64,000 nucleotides of DNA, taken from the NCBI GenBank assembly GCA_947494145.1, contig CANLTZ010000017.1, positions 35,125 to 99,124 of the forward strand. The letters run 5' to 3'. Of the stretch, positions 1-9,586 are shown piece after piece (positions within the stretch are counted from its first letter, which is position 1; each line of letters opens with the position of its first letter). Source of the DNA: an uncultured Jannaschia sp. Its GTDB lineage: Bacteria > Pseudomonadota > Alphaproteobacteria > Rhodobacterales > Rhodobacteraceae. The notes under the pieces are model-generated. The model was not told where the DNA came from. It worked only from the letters and a program-made list of their open reading frames with translations, and searched no databases. The position numbers and the translations under genes are program-made.

Positions 1-28
1 GGTCGGTGCCTTGCGGCCAGGCGCGCAC
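1..28 (-). CDS. birA: Probable birA start (partial)
   Basis: Only the first nine codons are in the window. Reading leftwards from 28, a GTG opens two bases after the nuoN stop and encodes V-R-A-W-P-Q-G-T-D before the sequence ends. A Trp-Pro-x-Gly start is typical of the short biotin-protein ligases that follow nuoN in Rhodobacter and relatives, and such an enzyme would biotinylate carboxylases such as MccA encoded here. The call rests on this short match and on gene order, so it is tentative. Confidence 0.4.
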
Positions 29-1462
29 TCAGTTGACCAGCGACGTGGCGGCCTGGGTGGCCGCGGGCTCCAGCCCCAAAAGCTCTGGGAAGAGGGCGAG
101 CATGAGGGCCGACGCCACGACGAGCGCGCCCATCTGGATTGCAGGCATGTCGCCGTCGAGCGTTTGATCGGCTTCTCCGAAATACATGTAGAACACGATC
201 CGCAGATAGTAGAACGCCCCGATGACACTGGCGATAACGCCCAGCACGGCCAGCCAGACCAGGCCTGCATCGACCGCGGCGGTCAGCACGTAGTACTTGG
301 CGAAAAAGCCCAGCGTGGGCGGCACGCCCGCAAGGCTGAACATCAAGACAAGCAGCGCCAGCGCGGTGCCGGGGCGCGATTTGGATAGCTGGTTGAGCGA
401 GGCGATATCCGTGGCGTCGACCCCGTCGCGCGTCATGGAGAGGATGAAGGCGAACGTGCCGATATTCATCACCACGTAGATCGACATATAGAGCAGCATC
501 GCCTCGACGCCCTGGGCCGTCCCGGCAGCGAGGCCCATGAGGGCATAGCCCATATGGGCTATGGAGGAGTAGGCCATCAGGCGCTTAATGTCGCGCTGAC
601 CGATGGCGGCGATGGCACCTAGGAACATCGACAGGACCGACAGGACGACGATGATCTGCTGCCAGTCGGAAACCACAGTGCCGAAGGCATCGTGGGTCAC
701 GCGGGCAAACATGCAGATGGCGGCGACCTTGGGCGCGGTGGCAAAGAAGGCCGTCACCGGCGTGGGGGAGCCTTCGTAGACATCGGGCGTCCACATGTGG
801 AACGGCGCGGCGGAGACTTTGAACGCAAGACCGGAGATCATGAAGACCAGGCCGAAAAGCAGGCCCAGCCCGATTTCCCCATCGGAGGCTGCGGCGATGA
901 CGCCCGCGAAGTCGAGCGTGCCCGAATAGCCATAGGTGAGCGATATCCCGTAAAGCAGCAGACCCGAAGACAGCGCCCCCAGCACGAAGTATTTCAACCC
1001 GGCTTCGGTGGAGCGCACGCTGTCACGGCGCATGGAAGCCACGACGTAAAGTGACAGGGACTGAAGCTCCAACCCCATGTAAAGGGTCAGCAGGTTGCCC
1101 GAAGACACCATGACCATCATGCCGATCACCGAAAGGGTGATCAGAAGGGGGTATTCGAACTTTAGAAGCTCGGACCGGCCCATGTAATCCTGCCCCATCA
1201 CCAACACGATGGCCGCCGACAGCAGGATGACCACTTGGGCGAATTGGGCGAAGCTGTCCTTGACGATCATTCCGGAAAACCCGCTGCCCGCCTCAAACGA
1301 GACCATCGACCAGAAGGCGATGGCCACCAGAACGGCGGCGGTGGTCCAGATCAGCGGGCGGGCCAGGGCATCTTTGCCGGTATAGACCGCGAAAAGTAGC
1401 GCCCCCATGGCGTAGATGGCCAAGATGATTTCGGGCAGGATAAGGGTCAGGTCGGCAGACAT
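29..1462 (-). CDS. nuoN: NADH-quinone oxidoreductase subunit N
   Basis: Membrane-arm, antiporter-like subunit of complex I (477 aa) that takes part in proton pumping. It is almost entirely hydrophobic, with about 14 predicted membrane helices. The conserved antiporter-family region appears as the Lys-rich turn [16 protein letters not shown] in the middle of the protein. The start is placed at the ATG encoding [12 protein letters not shown], because the longer frame upstream lies inside nuoM. It is the last nuo gene, 11 bases after nuoM, and is followed directly by the putative birA start. Length is normal for the family. Confidence 0.97.
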   Translation of the reverse strand: MSADLTLILPEIILAIYAMGALLFAVYTGKDALARPLIWTTAAVLVAIAFWSMVSFEAGSGFSGMIVKDSFAQFAQVVILLSAAIVLVMGQDYMGRSELLKFEYPLLITLSVIGMMVMVSSGNLLTLYMGLELQSLSLYVVASMRRDSVRSTEAGLKYFVLGALSSGLLLYGISLTYGYSGTLDFAGVIAAASDGEIGLGLLFGLVFMISGLAFKVSAAPFHMWTPDVYEGSPTPVTAFFATAPKVAAICMFARVTHDAFGTVVSDWQQIIVVLSVLSMFLGAIAAIGQRDIKRLMAYSSIAHMGYALMGLAAGTAQGVEAMLLYMSIYVVMNIGTFAFILSMTRDGVDATDIASLNQLSKSRPGTALALLVLMFSLAGVPPTLGFFAKYYVLTAAVDAGLVWLAVLGVIASVIGAFYYLRIVFYMYFGEADQTLDGDMPAIQMGALVVASALMLALFPELLGLEPAATQAATSLVN

Positions 1463-1473
1463 GGGCAGGCCCT

Positions 1474-3042
1474 TCAGTTGTCGACGCTCGCGACCGCGCC
1501 CTGAAGCGCGAGGTCGGCGGTGGCCATTTCGTAATTGGCGACCAACGCGGCCACGGAGGGGCCGATGATGTCGGTGACGAGGCTGGGATAGATACCCAGC
1601 AGGATGGTAAAGAAAGCAAGCGGCGCGAAAATCGCCTTTTCGCGGCCCGTCAGGTCGGTGATGGAGCGGAGCGATTCCTTGATCAGATCTCCGAACACGA
1701 CCCGGCGGTAAAGCCACAGCGCATAGCCAGCCGACAGGATCACGCCCGTACAGGCCACCAGGGCAACCCAGGTATTGGCTTGAAAGACGCCTACGAGCGT
1801 CAGGAATTCACCCACAAAGCCCGACGTGCCGGGCAGGCCCACATTGGCCATGGTGAACAGCATAAAGATCAGCGCATAGGCCGGCATTCGATTCACCAGG
1901 CCACCATAGGCGGCGATCTCACGGGTATGCATTCGGTCATAGACCACCCCCACACAGAGGAAGAGCGCGCCCGAGATGAAGCCGTGGCTGATCATCTGGA
2001 AGATGGCGCCGTCCAGACCCTGCTGGTTAGCGGCGAAGATGCCCATGGTCACGAAGCCCATATGGGCGACCGACGAATAGGCGATCAGCTTCTTCATATC
2101 GTCCTGCATCATCGCGACCAGCGAGGCATAGACGATGGCGATGGCTGACAGCCACAAAACCAACGGGCCAAGCACCTCTGAGCCTACGGGGAACATCGGC
2201 AAGCTGAAGCGCAGGAAGCCGTAGCCACCCATTTTCAGCAAGATCGCCGCCAGCACGACCGACCCCGCTGTGGGTGCCTGCACGTGCGCATCCGGTAGCC
2301 AGGTATGGACGGGCCACATCGGCATCTTGACCGCAAAGCTGGCGAAGAAGGCCAGCCAAAGCAGCGTCTGCATCCCGCCCACGATATCAATGCCCAGGAC
2401 GCTGAACGGCTCCGACGGGAAAGTGTGGGTCAGTAGTTCGACATTGTTGGCGCCGCAGGCCCCGATGCAGGTCGTGCCCGCATCCAGATACATGGCGATC
2501 ATCGCGACCAGCATCAGGACTGAGCCGAGCAGCGTATAGAGGAAGAACTTGAACGACGCATAGATGCGGTTCGCCCCGCCCCAAATGCCGATGATCAGGA
2601 ACATCGGGATAAGGCCCGCCTCGAAGAAGAGGTAGAACAGAATCAGATCGAGCGCGCAGAAGACGCCGATCATCAGCGTCTCCAACACCAGAAGGGCGAC
2701 CATGTAATCTTTCACCCGTGTGGTCACATCCCAGCAGGCGGCGATGACCAGAGGCATCAAAAAGGTGGTCAGCATCACGAAGAGAACCGAGATGCCATCG
2801 ACGCCCATGCGGTAGGTCAGGCCCGCGATCCAGGCACGTTCTTCCACAAACTGGAAGCCGGTATCGTCGGGGTCGAAACCGGCAAGGATGAACAGCGACA
2901 CAATGAAGGTGAAGGTCGTCGCGCCCAGTGCCAGCCACTTGGCGTTGCGCTGCGCGGCTTCGTCGTCACCGCGCAGGAAGATAGCCAGGATCAGCGCTGC
3001 GATAAGCGGCGTGAAGGTGACGATGGAGAGGAGATTATCCAT
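1474..3042 (-). CDS. nuoM: NADH-quinone oxidoreductase subunit M
   Basis: Antiporter-like proton-pumping subunit of the complex I membrane arm, 522 aa with about 14 hydrophobic helices. The conserved block with [17 protein letters not shown], and the following [16 protein letters not shown], are diagnostic for NuoM/ND4. The start chosen is the ATG encoding [13 protein letters not shown], which overlaps the end of the upstream 94-aa gene by 8 bases and so suggests coupled translation. The longer in-frame start ten codons upstream would run deeper into that gene and is less likely. Confidence 0.97.
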   Translation of the reverse strand: MDNLLSIVTFTPLIAALILAIFLRGDDEAAQRNAKWLALGATTFTFIVSLFILAGFDPDDTGFQFVEERAWIAGLTYRMGVDGISVLFVMLTTFLMPLVIAACWDVTTRVKDYMVALLVLETLMIGVFCALDLILFYLFFEAGLIPMFLIIGIWGGANRIYASFKFFLYTLLGSVLMLVAMIAMYLDAGTTCIGACGANNVELLTHTFPSEPFSVLGIDIVGGMQTLLWLAFFASFAVKMPMWPVHTWLPDAHVQAPTAGSVVLAAILLKMGGYGFLRFSLPMFPVGSEVLGPLVLWLSAIAIVYASLVAMMQDDMKKLIAYSSVAHMGFVTMGIFAANQQGLDGAIFQMISHGFISGALFLCVGVVYDRMHTREIAAYGGLVNRMPAYALIFMLFTMANVGLPGTSGFVGEFLTLVGVFQANTWVALVACTGVILSAGYALWLYRRVVFGDLIKESLRSITDLTGREKAIFAPLAFFTILLGIYPSLVTDIIGPSVAALVANYEMATADLALQGAVASVDN

Positions 3043-3319
3043 TGAGTTTCTCTTCAGTCGAGAACACTGCAAAACCGACGACCAGAACCAGGAGGGCCGA
3101 GGTCATCGCAACGCTCCAATGCCAGATGGCCGCACCGGCCGCACCGTAGAGAATCGCACCGACGACGACGATGCCGATAGCCGCGCGTTTCCCGTTATGC
3201 GACGGCTCCCCGTCTTGGGACCGTCTGTGATCTTGTTGTTTCCAGATCCCGCAAGCGATGTCGCCGTACAGCATCACGAGGGCTCCAGCCAACAGAACAG
3301 CTCCGAGAACGATCGTCAT
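3035..3319 (-). CDS. Small membrane protein between nuoL and nuoM
   Basis: Unknown 94-aa protein. An N-terminal hydrophobic helix (about residues 2-18) is followed by a polar, basic stretch (about 23-42) and two further hydrophobic segments, so it is probably an inner-membrane protein. It starts two bases after the nuoL stop and its end overlaps the nuoM start, so it must be co-transcribed with complex I. I do not recognise a named family. The sequence lacks cofactor motifs. A role in complex I assembly is only a guess from position. Confidence 0.75.
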   Translation of the reverse strand: MTIVLGAVLLAGALVMLYGDIACGIWKQQDHRRSQDGEPSHNGKRAAIGIVVVGAILYGAAGAAIWHWSVAMTSALLVLVVGFAVFSTEEKLNG

Positions 3320-3321
3320 CG

Positions 3322-5412
3322 TCAATTCCCCGCCCCGATGGTCGTCCAGGTAATCAAGGCGACGATCCCGATCACCATGGCGAAGGCATAGGTGAAGATG
3401 TATCCCGATTGCGCCCGGTTCAGCCATTTGGTGGCGAACGGCACGATTCCCATGGCGAGGCCGTTAATGCCACCGTCGATGATGGTGCCATCGCCCTTCT
3501 TCCAAAGAAGGCGGCCCAGGCCTTTCGCGGGACGCACGAACACGGCGTCGTAGATTTCGTCGAAGTACCACTTGTTGAGCAGGAACCCGTAGAGCGGGCC
3601 CAGGTTCTGTTGCCATTGCCTCGGCAGCCAGGTGGCCTTGATGTAGAAAAGCCAGGCCGCGCCGAAACCTAGCAACATGGCAATGAAGGGCGACACCTTG
3701 ACCCAGGCGGGGACCTCATGGGCCTCATTGATGACGTTGTTGTCGTCGCCGACATAAATGGCACCCTCGCCCGGCGTCTGGGGGGCACGGGGTTCGCCAT
3801 GACCATGGTCGTCATCGGCGGCATTGGCGGCGCCTATGATATGGGTGGTGATTGCGGTGTGGTCCGCGGCCTCCGAGTGGGAGATATCGAAGAACTTGTC
3901 GACCTTAGCCTGGCTGCCGAAGAAGGGCCCGTAGAACACCATGCCCGCCAGCACGGCACCCACGCCCAGCACGCCCAGCGGGATGGTCATGGTCGCTGGG
4001 CTTTCATGGGCATGTTCGTGGGTGTGCTTGTCGCCCCTCGGCGTGCCGTAGAAGGTCAGAAACATGAGCCGCCAGCTGTAGAAGCTGGTGAACATGGCGG
4101 CGACGACCAGGGCCCAGAACGCGCCGGTATTGCCGACATAGGCGACCTCGATGATCGCGTCCTTCGACACGAAACCCGCGAAGCCCACGGGGAACCCGAT
4201 ATAAAGAAGTGGGATGCCAACGCCAGTGATGGCCAGTGTGCCGATCATCATAGCCCAGAACGTGTAGGGGATTTTGTCCTTCAACCCGCCATAGTTCCGC
4301 ATGTCCTGTTCGTGGTGCATGGCGTGGATGACGGAGCCTGCGCCAAGGAACAGCATCGCCTTGAAGAACGCGTGGGTCAGCAAGTGGAACATGGCCACCG
4401 AATAGGCGCCCAGGCCCGCAGCCACGAACATGTAGCCAAGCTGCGAACAGGTGGAATAGGCGATGACGCGCTTGATATCGTTCTGCACCAACCCGACCGT
4501 CGCCGCGAAGAAGGCGGTGGCCGCCCCCAGGACAACGACGAAGGCCATGGCGGTATCGGCGAATTCCATGATGGGCGACATGCGACAGACGAGGAACACA
4601 CCCGCCGTGACCATGGTGGCGGCGTGGATCAGGGCGGACACCGGGGTCGGCCCCTCCATTGCGTCGGGCAGCCAGGTGTGCAGGCCCAGTTGCGCCGACT
4701 TGCCCATGGCGCCCACGAACAACAGGAAGGCGATCAGGTTTGCCGCGTTCCAATCCGTCCAGAGGAAGCGGATGGTGGTCTCGGCGATCTCGGGGGCAAG
4801 CGCGAAGATCGTCTCAAACTGAATGGAATCGGTGACGTAGAAGATGGCGAAGATGGCCAGAAGGAAGCCGAAATCGCCCACGCGGTTGACGATGAAGGCC
4901 TTCATGGCCGCCGAACCCGCGCTCGGCTTGCGCCAATAGAACCCGATCAGAAGGTAGGACGCGACGCCCACGCCTTCCCACCCGAAGAACAGTTGCAGCA
5001 GGTTGTCGGCGGTCACCAGCATCAGCATGGCGAAGGTGAAGAACGACAGATAGGCGAAGAAACGGGGCTTGTAGACCTCACCCTCGCGCCATTGCGGGTC
5101 GTGGTCCATGTAGCCGAAGCTGTAGAGGTGGACGAGCGCCGACACCGTGGTGATCACGATCAGCATGGTCGCCGTCAGCCTATCCATGCGGATGGCCCAA
5201 TCGGCCACCAGCCCGCCAGATTCCACCCAAGTGAACAGCGGGATCGAGTTTTCCGGGAAGTTGCCCAGCAGAAAGACCAGCCAGGACAAGAATGCCGACA
5301 GAAACAAAAGCGCCGTGGAGGTCACCATGGCGGGCTTTTCGCCAATGAACTTCCAGCCAAAGCCGCAGACAAGGGCGCCAACCAGCGGGGCGAAGAGGAG
5401 GATGGTTTCCAT
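3322..5412 (-). CDS. nuoL: NADH-quinone oxidoreductase subunit L
   Basis: The most distal antiporter-like subunit of complex I, 696 aa. The N-terminal oxidoreductase block carries [15 protein letters not shown], and the antiporter block carries [20 protein letters not shown], both diagnostic for NuoL/ND5. The C-terminal part after about residue 500 is a His-rich polar loop ([16 protein letters not shown]) followed by the long lateral helix and final membrane helix expected for NuoL. The ATG at 5412 is preferred over the GTG one codon upstream because it gives better spacing to the AAGG-type ribosome site. Confidence 0.97.
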   Translation of the reverse strand: METILLFAPLVGALVCGFGWKFIGEKPAMVTSTALLFLSAFLSWLVFLLGNFPENSIPLFTWVESGGLVADWAIRMDRLTATMLIVITTVSALVHLYSFGYMDHDPQWREGEVYKPRFFAYLSFFTFAMLMLVTADNLLQLFFGWEGVGVASYLLIGFYWRKPSAGSAAMKAFIVNRVGDFGFLLAIFAIFYVTDSIQFETIFALAPEIAETTIRFLWTDWNAANLIAFLLFVGAMGKSAQLGLHTWLPDAMEGPTPVSALIHAATMVTAGVFLVCRMSPIMEFADTAMAFVVVLGAATAFFAATVGLVQNDIKRVIAYSTCSQLGYMFVAAGLGAYSVAMFHLLTHAFFKAMLFLGAGSVIHAMHHEQDMRNYGGLKDKIPYTFWAMMIGTLAITGVGIPLLYIGFPVGFAGFVSKDAIIEVAYVGNTGAFWALVVAAMFTSFYSWRLMFLTFYGTPRGDKHTHEHAHESPATMTIPLGVLGVGAVLAGMVFYGPFFGSQAKVDKFFDISHSEAADHTAITTHIIGAANAADDDHGHGEPRAPQTPGEGAIYVGDDNNVINEAHEVPAWVKVSPFIAMLLGFGAAWLFYIKATWLPRQWQQNLGPLYGFLLNKWYFDEIYDAVFVRPAKGLGRLLWKKGDGTIIDGGINGLAMGIVPFATKWLNRAQSGYIFTYAFAMVIGIVALITWTTIGAGN

Positions 5413-5416
5413 CACC

Positions 5417-5722
5417 TTATCCCTTCATCACATTGACGTCTTCGACGTCGATGGTGCCCCGGTTGCGGAAGAAACAGACCAGGATGGCAAGGCCGATGGC
5501 CGCTTCGGCGGCGGCGACGGTCAGGACGAACAGGGTGAAGACTTGACCTGTCAGGTCACCCAAGAAACCCGAAAAAGCGACGAAGTTGATGTTCACCGCC
5601 AGCAGCATGAGCTCGATCGACATCAGGATGATGATGACGTTCTTCCGATTCAGGAAGATCCCGAAGATACCGATGACGAACAGGGCCGCCGCTACGGTAA
5701 GATAGTGTTCTAGTCCGATCAT
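5417..5722 (-). CDS. nuoK: NADH-quinone oxidoreductase subunit K
   Basis: Three-helix membrane subunit homologous to ND4L, 101 aa, usual length. The conserved acidic helix motif [13 protein letters not shown] (about residues 36-48) carries the membrane Glu used in proton translocation, and the following [11 protein letters not shown] contains the second conserved Glu. A GAAGGA ribosome site lies eight bases upstream of the ATG. It is separated from nuoL by only four bases. Confidence 0.97.
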   Translation of the reverse strand: MIGLEHYLTVAAALFVIGIFGIFLNRKNVIIILMSIELMLLAVNINFVAFSGFLGDLTGQVFTLFVLTVAAAEAAIGLAILVCFFRNRGTIDVEDVNVMKG

Positions 5723-5787
5723 TCGGTCGTTCCTTCGGGCGTCTGGCGCCCTGTCGTGTCATGCGGCGTCATGCGCCGCTTGGGGCG

Positions 5788-6243
5788 TCAGTTCAATGCG
5801 AATTGCTCCAACGCGCCGCGCGCATCGGGATACGCGGCAGCGCAGGCACAGGATTCTTTCGTTTGGTCTTCCAGGCGGGTGTCGGGGCTGATGCGGGCCA
5901 ATTCTTCGGCCAGGTCATTGAGCGAGTAGAAGGCGGGTGACCGGCGCAAGTGGCGGTCAAAGACTTCGAGGCCGTCATCGCGGCGGTCGAATTGACGGTC
6001 GCGGATATATTCCTCGCGCAGTCGGCTGACGACCACACGTTGGGCCTGGCAATCGGCCACGTGTAGGTCGGTATAGACGCCCTCCTGGCTCCACCATTCG
6101 ATCCAGGAGACCCAGCCTTGGCCGATATCCTGATGCCGCGCTTCACCACCATGGGACACATGGGTGATGCGCGTGCACTCGGCCAAGTCCAGCGCGACGG
6201 CGGGGCCGGTGGTGGCGAGGAGGAGGAGGGCGGTGCGGATCAT
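5788..6243 (-). CDS. Secreted protein of unknown function in nuo
   Basis: 151-aa protein with a signal peptide ending near residue 17 (MIRTALLLLATTGPAVA). The mature part has four cysteines, one near its start (C23), one near the middle (C64) and a close CAC pair near the C-terminus. It is rich in charged residues (RLREEYIRDRQFDRRDD), and I recognise no family. It lies between nuoJ and nuoK in the same orientation, 65 bases before nuoK. A periplasmic location on the outer face of the complex I membrane arm is plausible, but any link with the enzyme is inference from position. Confidence 0.72.
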   Translation of the reverse strand: MIRTALLLLATTGPAVALDLAECTRITHVSHGGEARHQDIGQGWVSWIEWWSQEGVYTDLHVADCQAQRVVVSRLREEYIRDRQFDRRDDGLEVFDRHLRRSPAFYSLNDLAEELARISPDTRLEDQTKESCACAAAYPDARGALEQFALN

Positions 6244-6272
6244 CTGAGGAACGGGTCGTTTCTTTCTGTCGG

Positions 6273-6341
6273 TTAGCGGAGGACGATCGCACCGGGGTTG
6301 AGCCCGAAGGCCACGAACTGGACGCTTTGTGCGGCGCGCAT
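6273..6341 (-). CDS. Possible 22-codon ORF coupled to nuoJ
   Basis: The nuoJ stop TGA shares its last base with an ATG (TGATG) that opens a 22-codon frame. It begins [10 protein letters not shown], is mostly hydrophobic and ends in a TAA 30 bases before the next gene. Stop/start overlaps of this kind join most genes in this locus, which is the only argument for translation. Without conservation data it may equally be chance. Confidence 0.25.
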   Translation of the reverse strand: MRAAQSVQFVAFGLNPGAIVLR

Positions 6342-6955
6342 CACAGCCCCTGCCCCGGTTTGACGTCGTGGACCTCCATCGCCTCAGCCGGGTCGCGCCA
6401 CATCTGGTGGAGCACGTTCTGGCGCTTCACATCCTTGCGGTGGCGCAGGGTCAGGGCGATGGCGCCGATCATGGCGACCAGCAGGATCAGGCCAGACAGT
6501 TGGAATTGCAGGAAATACTCGTCGTAGAGGACAAGGCCCAGCGCGGTGGTGTTGAGTTCGGCGGGCGGCGGAAGGGTGGCGAGACTTTCGGCCATCTCGA
6601 CCCCGTCGGCAGCATCCCAGACGCCGTAAGCGATCACGAGTTGCATCAGCAGGACCACCCCGATCAGCCCAGCCAGCGGCACGTAGCGGGCCATTTCGGC
6701 CTTCAACTCGGCGAAGTCGACGTCGAGCATCATGACCACGAACAGGAACAGCACTGCGACCGCGCCCACATAAACAATGACCAGCAGCATCGCGACAAAC
6801 TCGGCCCCGATCAGCACGAACAACCCAGCCGTGGACAGAAATGTCAGGATCAGCCAGAGGACCGAATGAACGGGGTTGCGGCTGACGACGGTCATCAGGC
6901 CGCCGGTCACGGTCAGGACCGCGAATAGGTAGAAGGCGAAATCCAGGACGGTCAT
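6341..6955 (-). CDS. nuoJ: NADH-quinone oxidoreductase subunit J
   Basis: Membrane subunit homologous to ND6, 204 aa, five hydrophobic helices. The third helix contains the conserved [18 protein letters not shown], in which the Tyr and Gly form the pi-bulge linked to the quinone-to-pump coupling path. The C-terminal 45 residues are polar and face the cytoplasm. It overlaps the upstream CMD-family gene by four bases (ATGA). Confidence 0.96.
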   Translation of the reverse strand: MTVLDFAFYLFAVLTVTGGLMTVVSRNPVHSVLWLILTFLSTAGLFVLIGAEFVAMLLVIVYVGAVAVLFLFVVMMLDVDFAELKAEMARYVPLAGLIGVVLLMQLVIAYGVWDAADGVEMAESLATLPPPAELNTTALGLVLYDEYFLQFQLSGLILLVAMIGAIALTLRHRKDVKRQNVLHQMWRDPAEAMEVHDVKPGQGL

Positions 6956-7347
6956 TCCGTTTCCTCCAACGCTTCGGTGGCAAGCTCCATCGCCTTGTTC
7001 ATGGCGGGCAAGCCCCCGAACAGGCCCATCAGACCGATGGTTTCCGCGACTTCCTGCTTCGTGGCGCCCTGGGCCGCAGCCTGGCGGACGGTCATACGGA
7101 CCTGCGCTTCGGCCTGGGCGCCCAACATTGTCAGGCCCGCCAAGGTGAGCAACATCTTGGTCTTCGCGTCGAGTCCTTCGGGGTTGAGCCCCTTACCCGC
7201 GAATTGCTCCATCACCTCGGGCGGCATGGTGGGCCAGAGCTTCTCAAAGCCCTGAGGCGTGAAGCTTTCCAACGCGGGGTTCATGGCCTTGGCCATGTCC
7301 TGCATCTGGGTCATCCAGGCGGCGAAGGGGTTGGCGGGGTCGGTCAT
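6952..7347 (-). CDS. Carboxymuconolactone decarboxylase/AhpD-like protein
   Basis: 131-aa, all-helical cytoplasmic protein. After a Met-rich N-terminus ([13 protein letters not shown]), residues about 60-125 match the carboxymuconolactone decarboxylase fold: [24 protein letters not shown] followed by [23 protein letters not shown]. The AhpD-type Cys-x-x-Cys pair is absent, so it is unlikely to be a peroxidase partner; in CMD proteins without these cysteines the function is often unknown. It overlaps both nuoI and nuoJ by four bases, so it is translated with complex I. Confidence 0.82.
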   Translation of the reverse strand: MTDPANPFAAWMTQMQDMAKAMNPALESFTPQGFEKLWPTMPPEVMEQFAGKGLNPEGLDAKTKMLLTLAGLTMLGAQAEAQVRMTVRQAAAQGATKQEVAETIGLMGLFGGLPAMNKAMELATEALEETE

Positions 7348-7838
7348 CTGTAGGGTGCGTCCAGCTCGATATTCTTCGCGATGAGCGCTTCCCAGCGTTC
7401 CCCGTTCTCGAGGAGTTTTTCCTTGTCGTAGAATAACTCTTCCCGGGTTTCCGTCGCGAATTCGAAGTTCGGCCCTTCGACGATGGCATCAACGGGGCAT
7501 GCTTCCTGGCAGAAGCCGCAATAGATGCATTTCGTCATGTCGATGTCGTAGCGCGTCGTCCGGCGGCTGCCGTCGTCGCGCGGCTCGGCGTCGATGGTGA
7601 TGGCCTGAGCGGGGCAGATCGCTTCGCAAAGCTTGCAAGCGATGCAGCGTTCTTCGCCATTGGCATAGCGACGCAGCGCATGTTCCCCGCGGAAACGCGG
7701 GCTGAGCGGGCCCTTTTCGTGCGGATAGTTCACCGTGGCCTTGGGACGGAAGAAGTACTTCAGGCCCAAGGCCAGGCCCTGGAACATATCCTGGAGCAGG
7801 AAGTACTTGGCGGACCGGGTCCAGTCGATCTGGGTCAT
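7344..7838 (-). CDS. nuoI: NADH-quinone oxidoreductase subunit I
   Basis: Ferredoxin-like peripheral-arm subunit carrying the two [4Fe-4S] clusters N6a and N6b. Cluster ligands are visible as C65, C68, C71, C75 ([12 protein letters not shown]) and C104, C107, C110, C114 ([12 protein letters not shown]). The 164-aa length and the basic, amphipathic N-terminus that lies on the membrane are typical. It overlaps the flanking CMD gene and the 99-aa gene by four bases each. Confidence 0.97.
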   Translation of the reverse strand: MTQIDWTRSAKYFLLQDMFQGLALGLKYFFRPKATVNYPHEKGPLSPRFRGEHALRRYANGEERCIACKLCEAICPAQAITIDAEPRDDGSRRTTRYDIDMTKCIYCGFCQEACPVDAIVEGPNFEFATETREELFYDKEKLLENGERWEALIAKNIELDAPYR

Positions 7839-8134
7839 GTCTCGAACGCTCCTAACTCACTTTCTGACACGGCCCAGTTCGACAACTTCTCCGGAACCCC
7901 AAGATCGCGAAACTTCGCGCCGTCCCATGCCCTGTGGCAGTGCCCGTAATTTATTGCATCGAGGGCTGCATGCTCTGTCGGAAACCAAAAGAGTAACCCC
8001 CGCGTCGATAGTCCCTCTGGAACGAGTACGTCGGGTTTCTTCTGAATTAGCCAGAAACCTTCACGATCATCGCCAGCGCGCCGGATCTCTAGGCTCACTT
8101 CAGAGTTTTCGAAACTGTACACCTGACGTGCCAT
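7835..8134 (-). CDS. Unknown 99-aa protein between nuoH and nuoI
   Basis: Soluble protein starting [10 protein letters not shown], with no signal peptide, membrane helix or cofactor motif. It contains a WLIQKKPD segment and an [21 protein letters not shown] segment. Its ATG shares one base with the nuoH stop (TGATG), and its end overlaps nuoI by four bases. By eye it is less G+C-rich than the neighbouring nuo genes, which hints at later acquisition. The ten codons upstream of the chosen ATG lie inside nuoH, so that longer start is rejected. I do not recognise a family. Confidence 0.7.
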   Translation of the reverse strand: MARQVYSFENSEVSLEIRRAGDDREGFWLIQKKPDVLVPEGLSTRGLLFWFPTEHAALDAINYGHCHRAWDGAKFRDLGVPEKLSNWAVSESELGAFET

Positions 8135-9183
8135 CACTGCACCACCGCCGCAACCTCGGGCCACCGCGCCCAGAAGCCCCCGAACACTTCGAACTTGGCA
8201 AGGAACGCCACCAGCACAACCCAGCCCAGCGAGAACGGCAGGAACACCTTCCAGCCGAGACGCATAAGTTGGTCATAGCGGTAGCGCGGCACCACGGCCT
8301 TCACCATGGCGAAGAGAAAGAAGAAGAACGCCATCTTGGCGACCATCCAGAATGGCCCATCTGGCAGGAACGGCACAGGGGACAGCCAGCCGCCGAAGAA
8401 CAGCAGCGACATCAGTGCGCACATCAGGAAGATGGCGATGTATTCGCCCGCCATGAACAGCAGGAAGGGGGTCGAGGAGTACTCGACCTGGTAGCCTGCC
8501 ACCAGTTCCGATTCCGCTTCGGGCAGGTCGAAGGGCGGGCGGTTGGTTTCGGCCAAGGCACTGATGAAGAACAGGAAGACCATGGGCAGATGTGGCAGCC
8601 AATACCAATTGAAGAAGCCGAGCGGGCCGTCTTGCGCCGCGACGATATCGCCGAAGTTGAGCGAACCGGTGGACAGGATCACGCCAATGATGATGAGGCC
8701 GATGGAGACCTCGTAGCTGATCATCTGCGCTGCCGACCGGAGCGAGCCGAGGAACGGGTACTTCGAGTTGGACGCCCAGCCGCCCATGATCACGCCGTAG
8801 ACCTCAAGCGAGGACACCGCGAAGACATAGAGGATGGCCACGTTGATATCGGCCAGAACCCAGCCCTCGTTGAACGGGATCACCGCCCAGGCGATCAGCG
8901 CCAGCACGAAGGATGTCAGCGGCGCCAGCATGAAGACGGCGCGGTCGGCGCCGGCGGGCACGACAATTTCCTTGACCACGTATTTCAGCGCATCGGCCAC
9001 CGTTTGCAGCAGTCCGAAGACGCCCACGACGTTCGGGCCCTTGCGCATCTGCACCGCGGCCCAGATCTTGCGGTCGCCATAGACGAGAAACAGCAGCGAA
9101 ATCATCACGAAGGCGACGACTGCCAGAACTTGCACCAATATCGTCAGGCCGATACCCGCCGGAGTTGCCAGGAACTCTGCCAT
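8134..9183 (-). CDS. nuoH: NADH-quinone oxidoreductase subunit H
   Basis: Membrane subunit homologous to ND1 that forms the quinone channel at the junction of the two arms, 349 aa with eight hydrophobic helices. Diagnostic blocks are [14 protein letters not shown] near residue 70, [22 protein letters not shown] near residue 210 (the acidic loop lining the quinone site) and [17 protein letters not shown] near residue 295. The start is set at [10 protein letters not shown], because the longer frame runs through the intergenic gap into the upstream lipoprotein gene. Confidence 0.97.
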   Translation of the reverse strand: MAEFLATPAGIGLTILVQVLAVVAFVMISLLFLVYGDRKIWAAVQMRKGPNVVGVFGLLQTVADALKYVVKEIVVPAGADRAVFMLAPLTSFVLALIAWAVIPFNEGWVLADINVAILYVFAVSSLEVYGVIMGGWASNSKYPFLGSLRSAAQMISYEVSIGLIIIGVILSTGSLNFGDIVAAQDGPLGFFNWYWLPHLPMVFLFFISALAETNRPPFDLPEAESELVAGYQVEYSSTPFLLFMAGEYIAIFLMCALMSLLFFGGWLSPVPFLPDGPFWMVAKMAFFFFLFAMVKAVVPRYRYDQLMRLGWKVFLPFSLGWVVLVAFLAKFEVFGGFWARWPEVAAVVQ

Positions 9184-9193
9184 TACGTCGTCC

Positions 9194-9586
9194 TCATACG
9201 GTCGGTATGCCCTTGGCTCGGCAGTCCGCGACCGCCAATTCGGCATCTATCGTTCTCAGCCCACGGGGGACTGCCGGCGAGATGGTGTAAACCGCATCTC
9301 CCTGCCAAAGGCCACCCTCTTCCACCACGTTTGTCCGTACCTGTCGCGCGAAGCCATAGCCCCGGATAAGGGTATATTGCGCCACCGCACAATCCGCGTA
9401 GTCGAGCACGTCCTGAATGTCGCGCGCACCGCGCATGGTGACCACCAAGTTGACCAAGTCGTCCGCCAGAAGTCGCGTTTCGACGCCCTGGTAGTCGGGG
9501 CGAAAGACTTGGACGTCCGGCACCTCGGACGGCTGGCATGCCGCCAGCCCCATCAGCGCCAGAGGGGTCAGGCGCCATGGGTCCAT
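9194..9586 (-). CDS. Putative lipoprotein between nuoG and nuoH
   Basis: 130-aa protein whose N-terminus ([17 protein letters not shown]) ends in a lipobox with the Cys at about residue 17, so it is probably an inner- or outer-membrane-anchored lipoprotein facing the periplasm. The mature part has two further cysteines and no family that I recognise. Its ATG shares one base with the nuoG stop (TGATG). It ends ten bases before nuoH. A GTG one codon upstream is an alternative start. Confidence 0.7.
   Translation of the reverse strand: MDPWRLTPLALMGLAACQPSEVPDVQVFRPDYQGVETRLLADDLVNLVVTMRGARDIQDVLDYADCAVAQYTLIRGYGFARQVRTNVVEEGGLWQGDAVYTISPAVPRGLRTIDAELAVADCRAKGIPTV

Noticed and set aside
3718..5436. 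Long plus-strand frame (572 codons) opposite nuoL
   Set aside because: It is rich in His, Gly, Asp and Arg and poor in hydrophobic residues, as expected for the complement of a G+C-rich gene, and lies wholly within nuoL.
5719..5772. Seventeen-codon frame between the 151-aa gene and nuoK
   Set aside because: It overlaps the nuoK start (ATGA), but it is Thr/Pro-rich, very short and has no coupled upstream stop.
7735..9369. Plus-strand frame of 544 codons opposite nuoI-nuoH
   Set aside because: Antisense shadow crossing several confirmed genes; composition is not protein-like.
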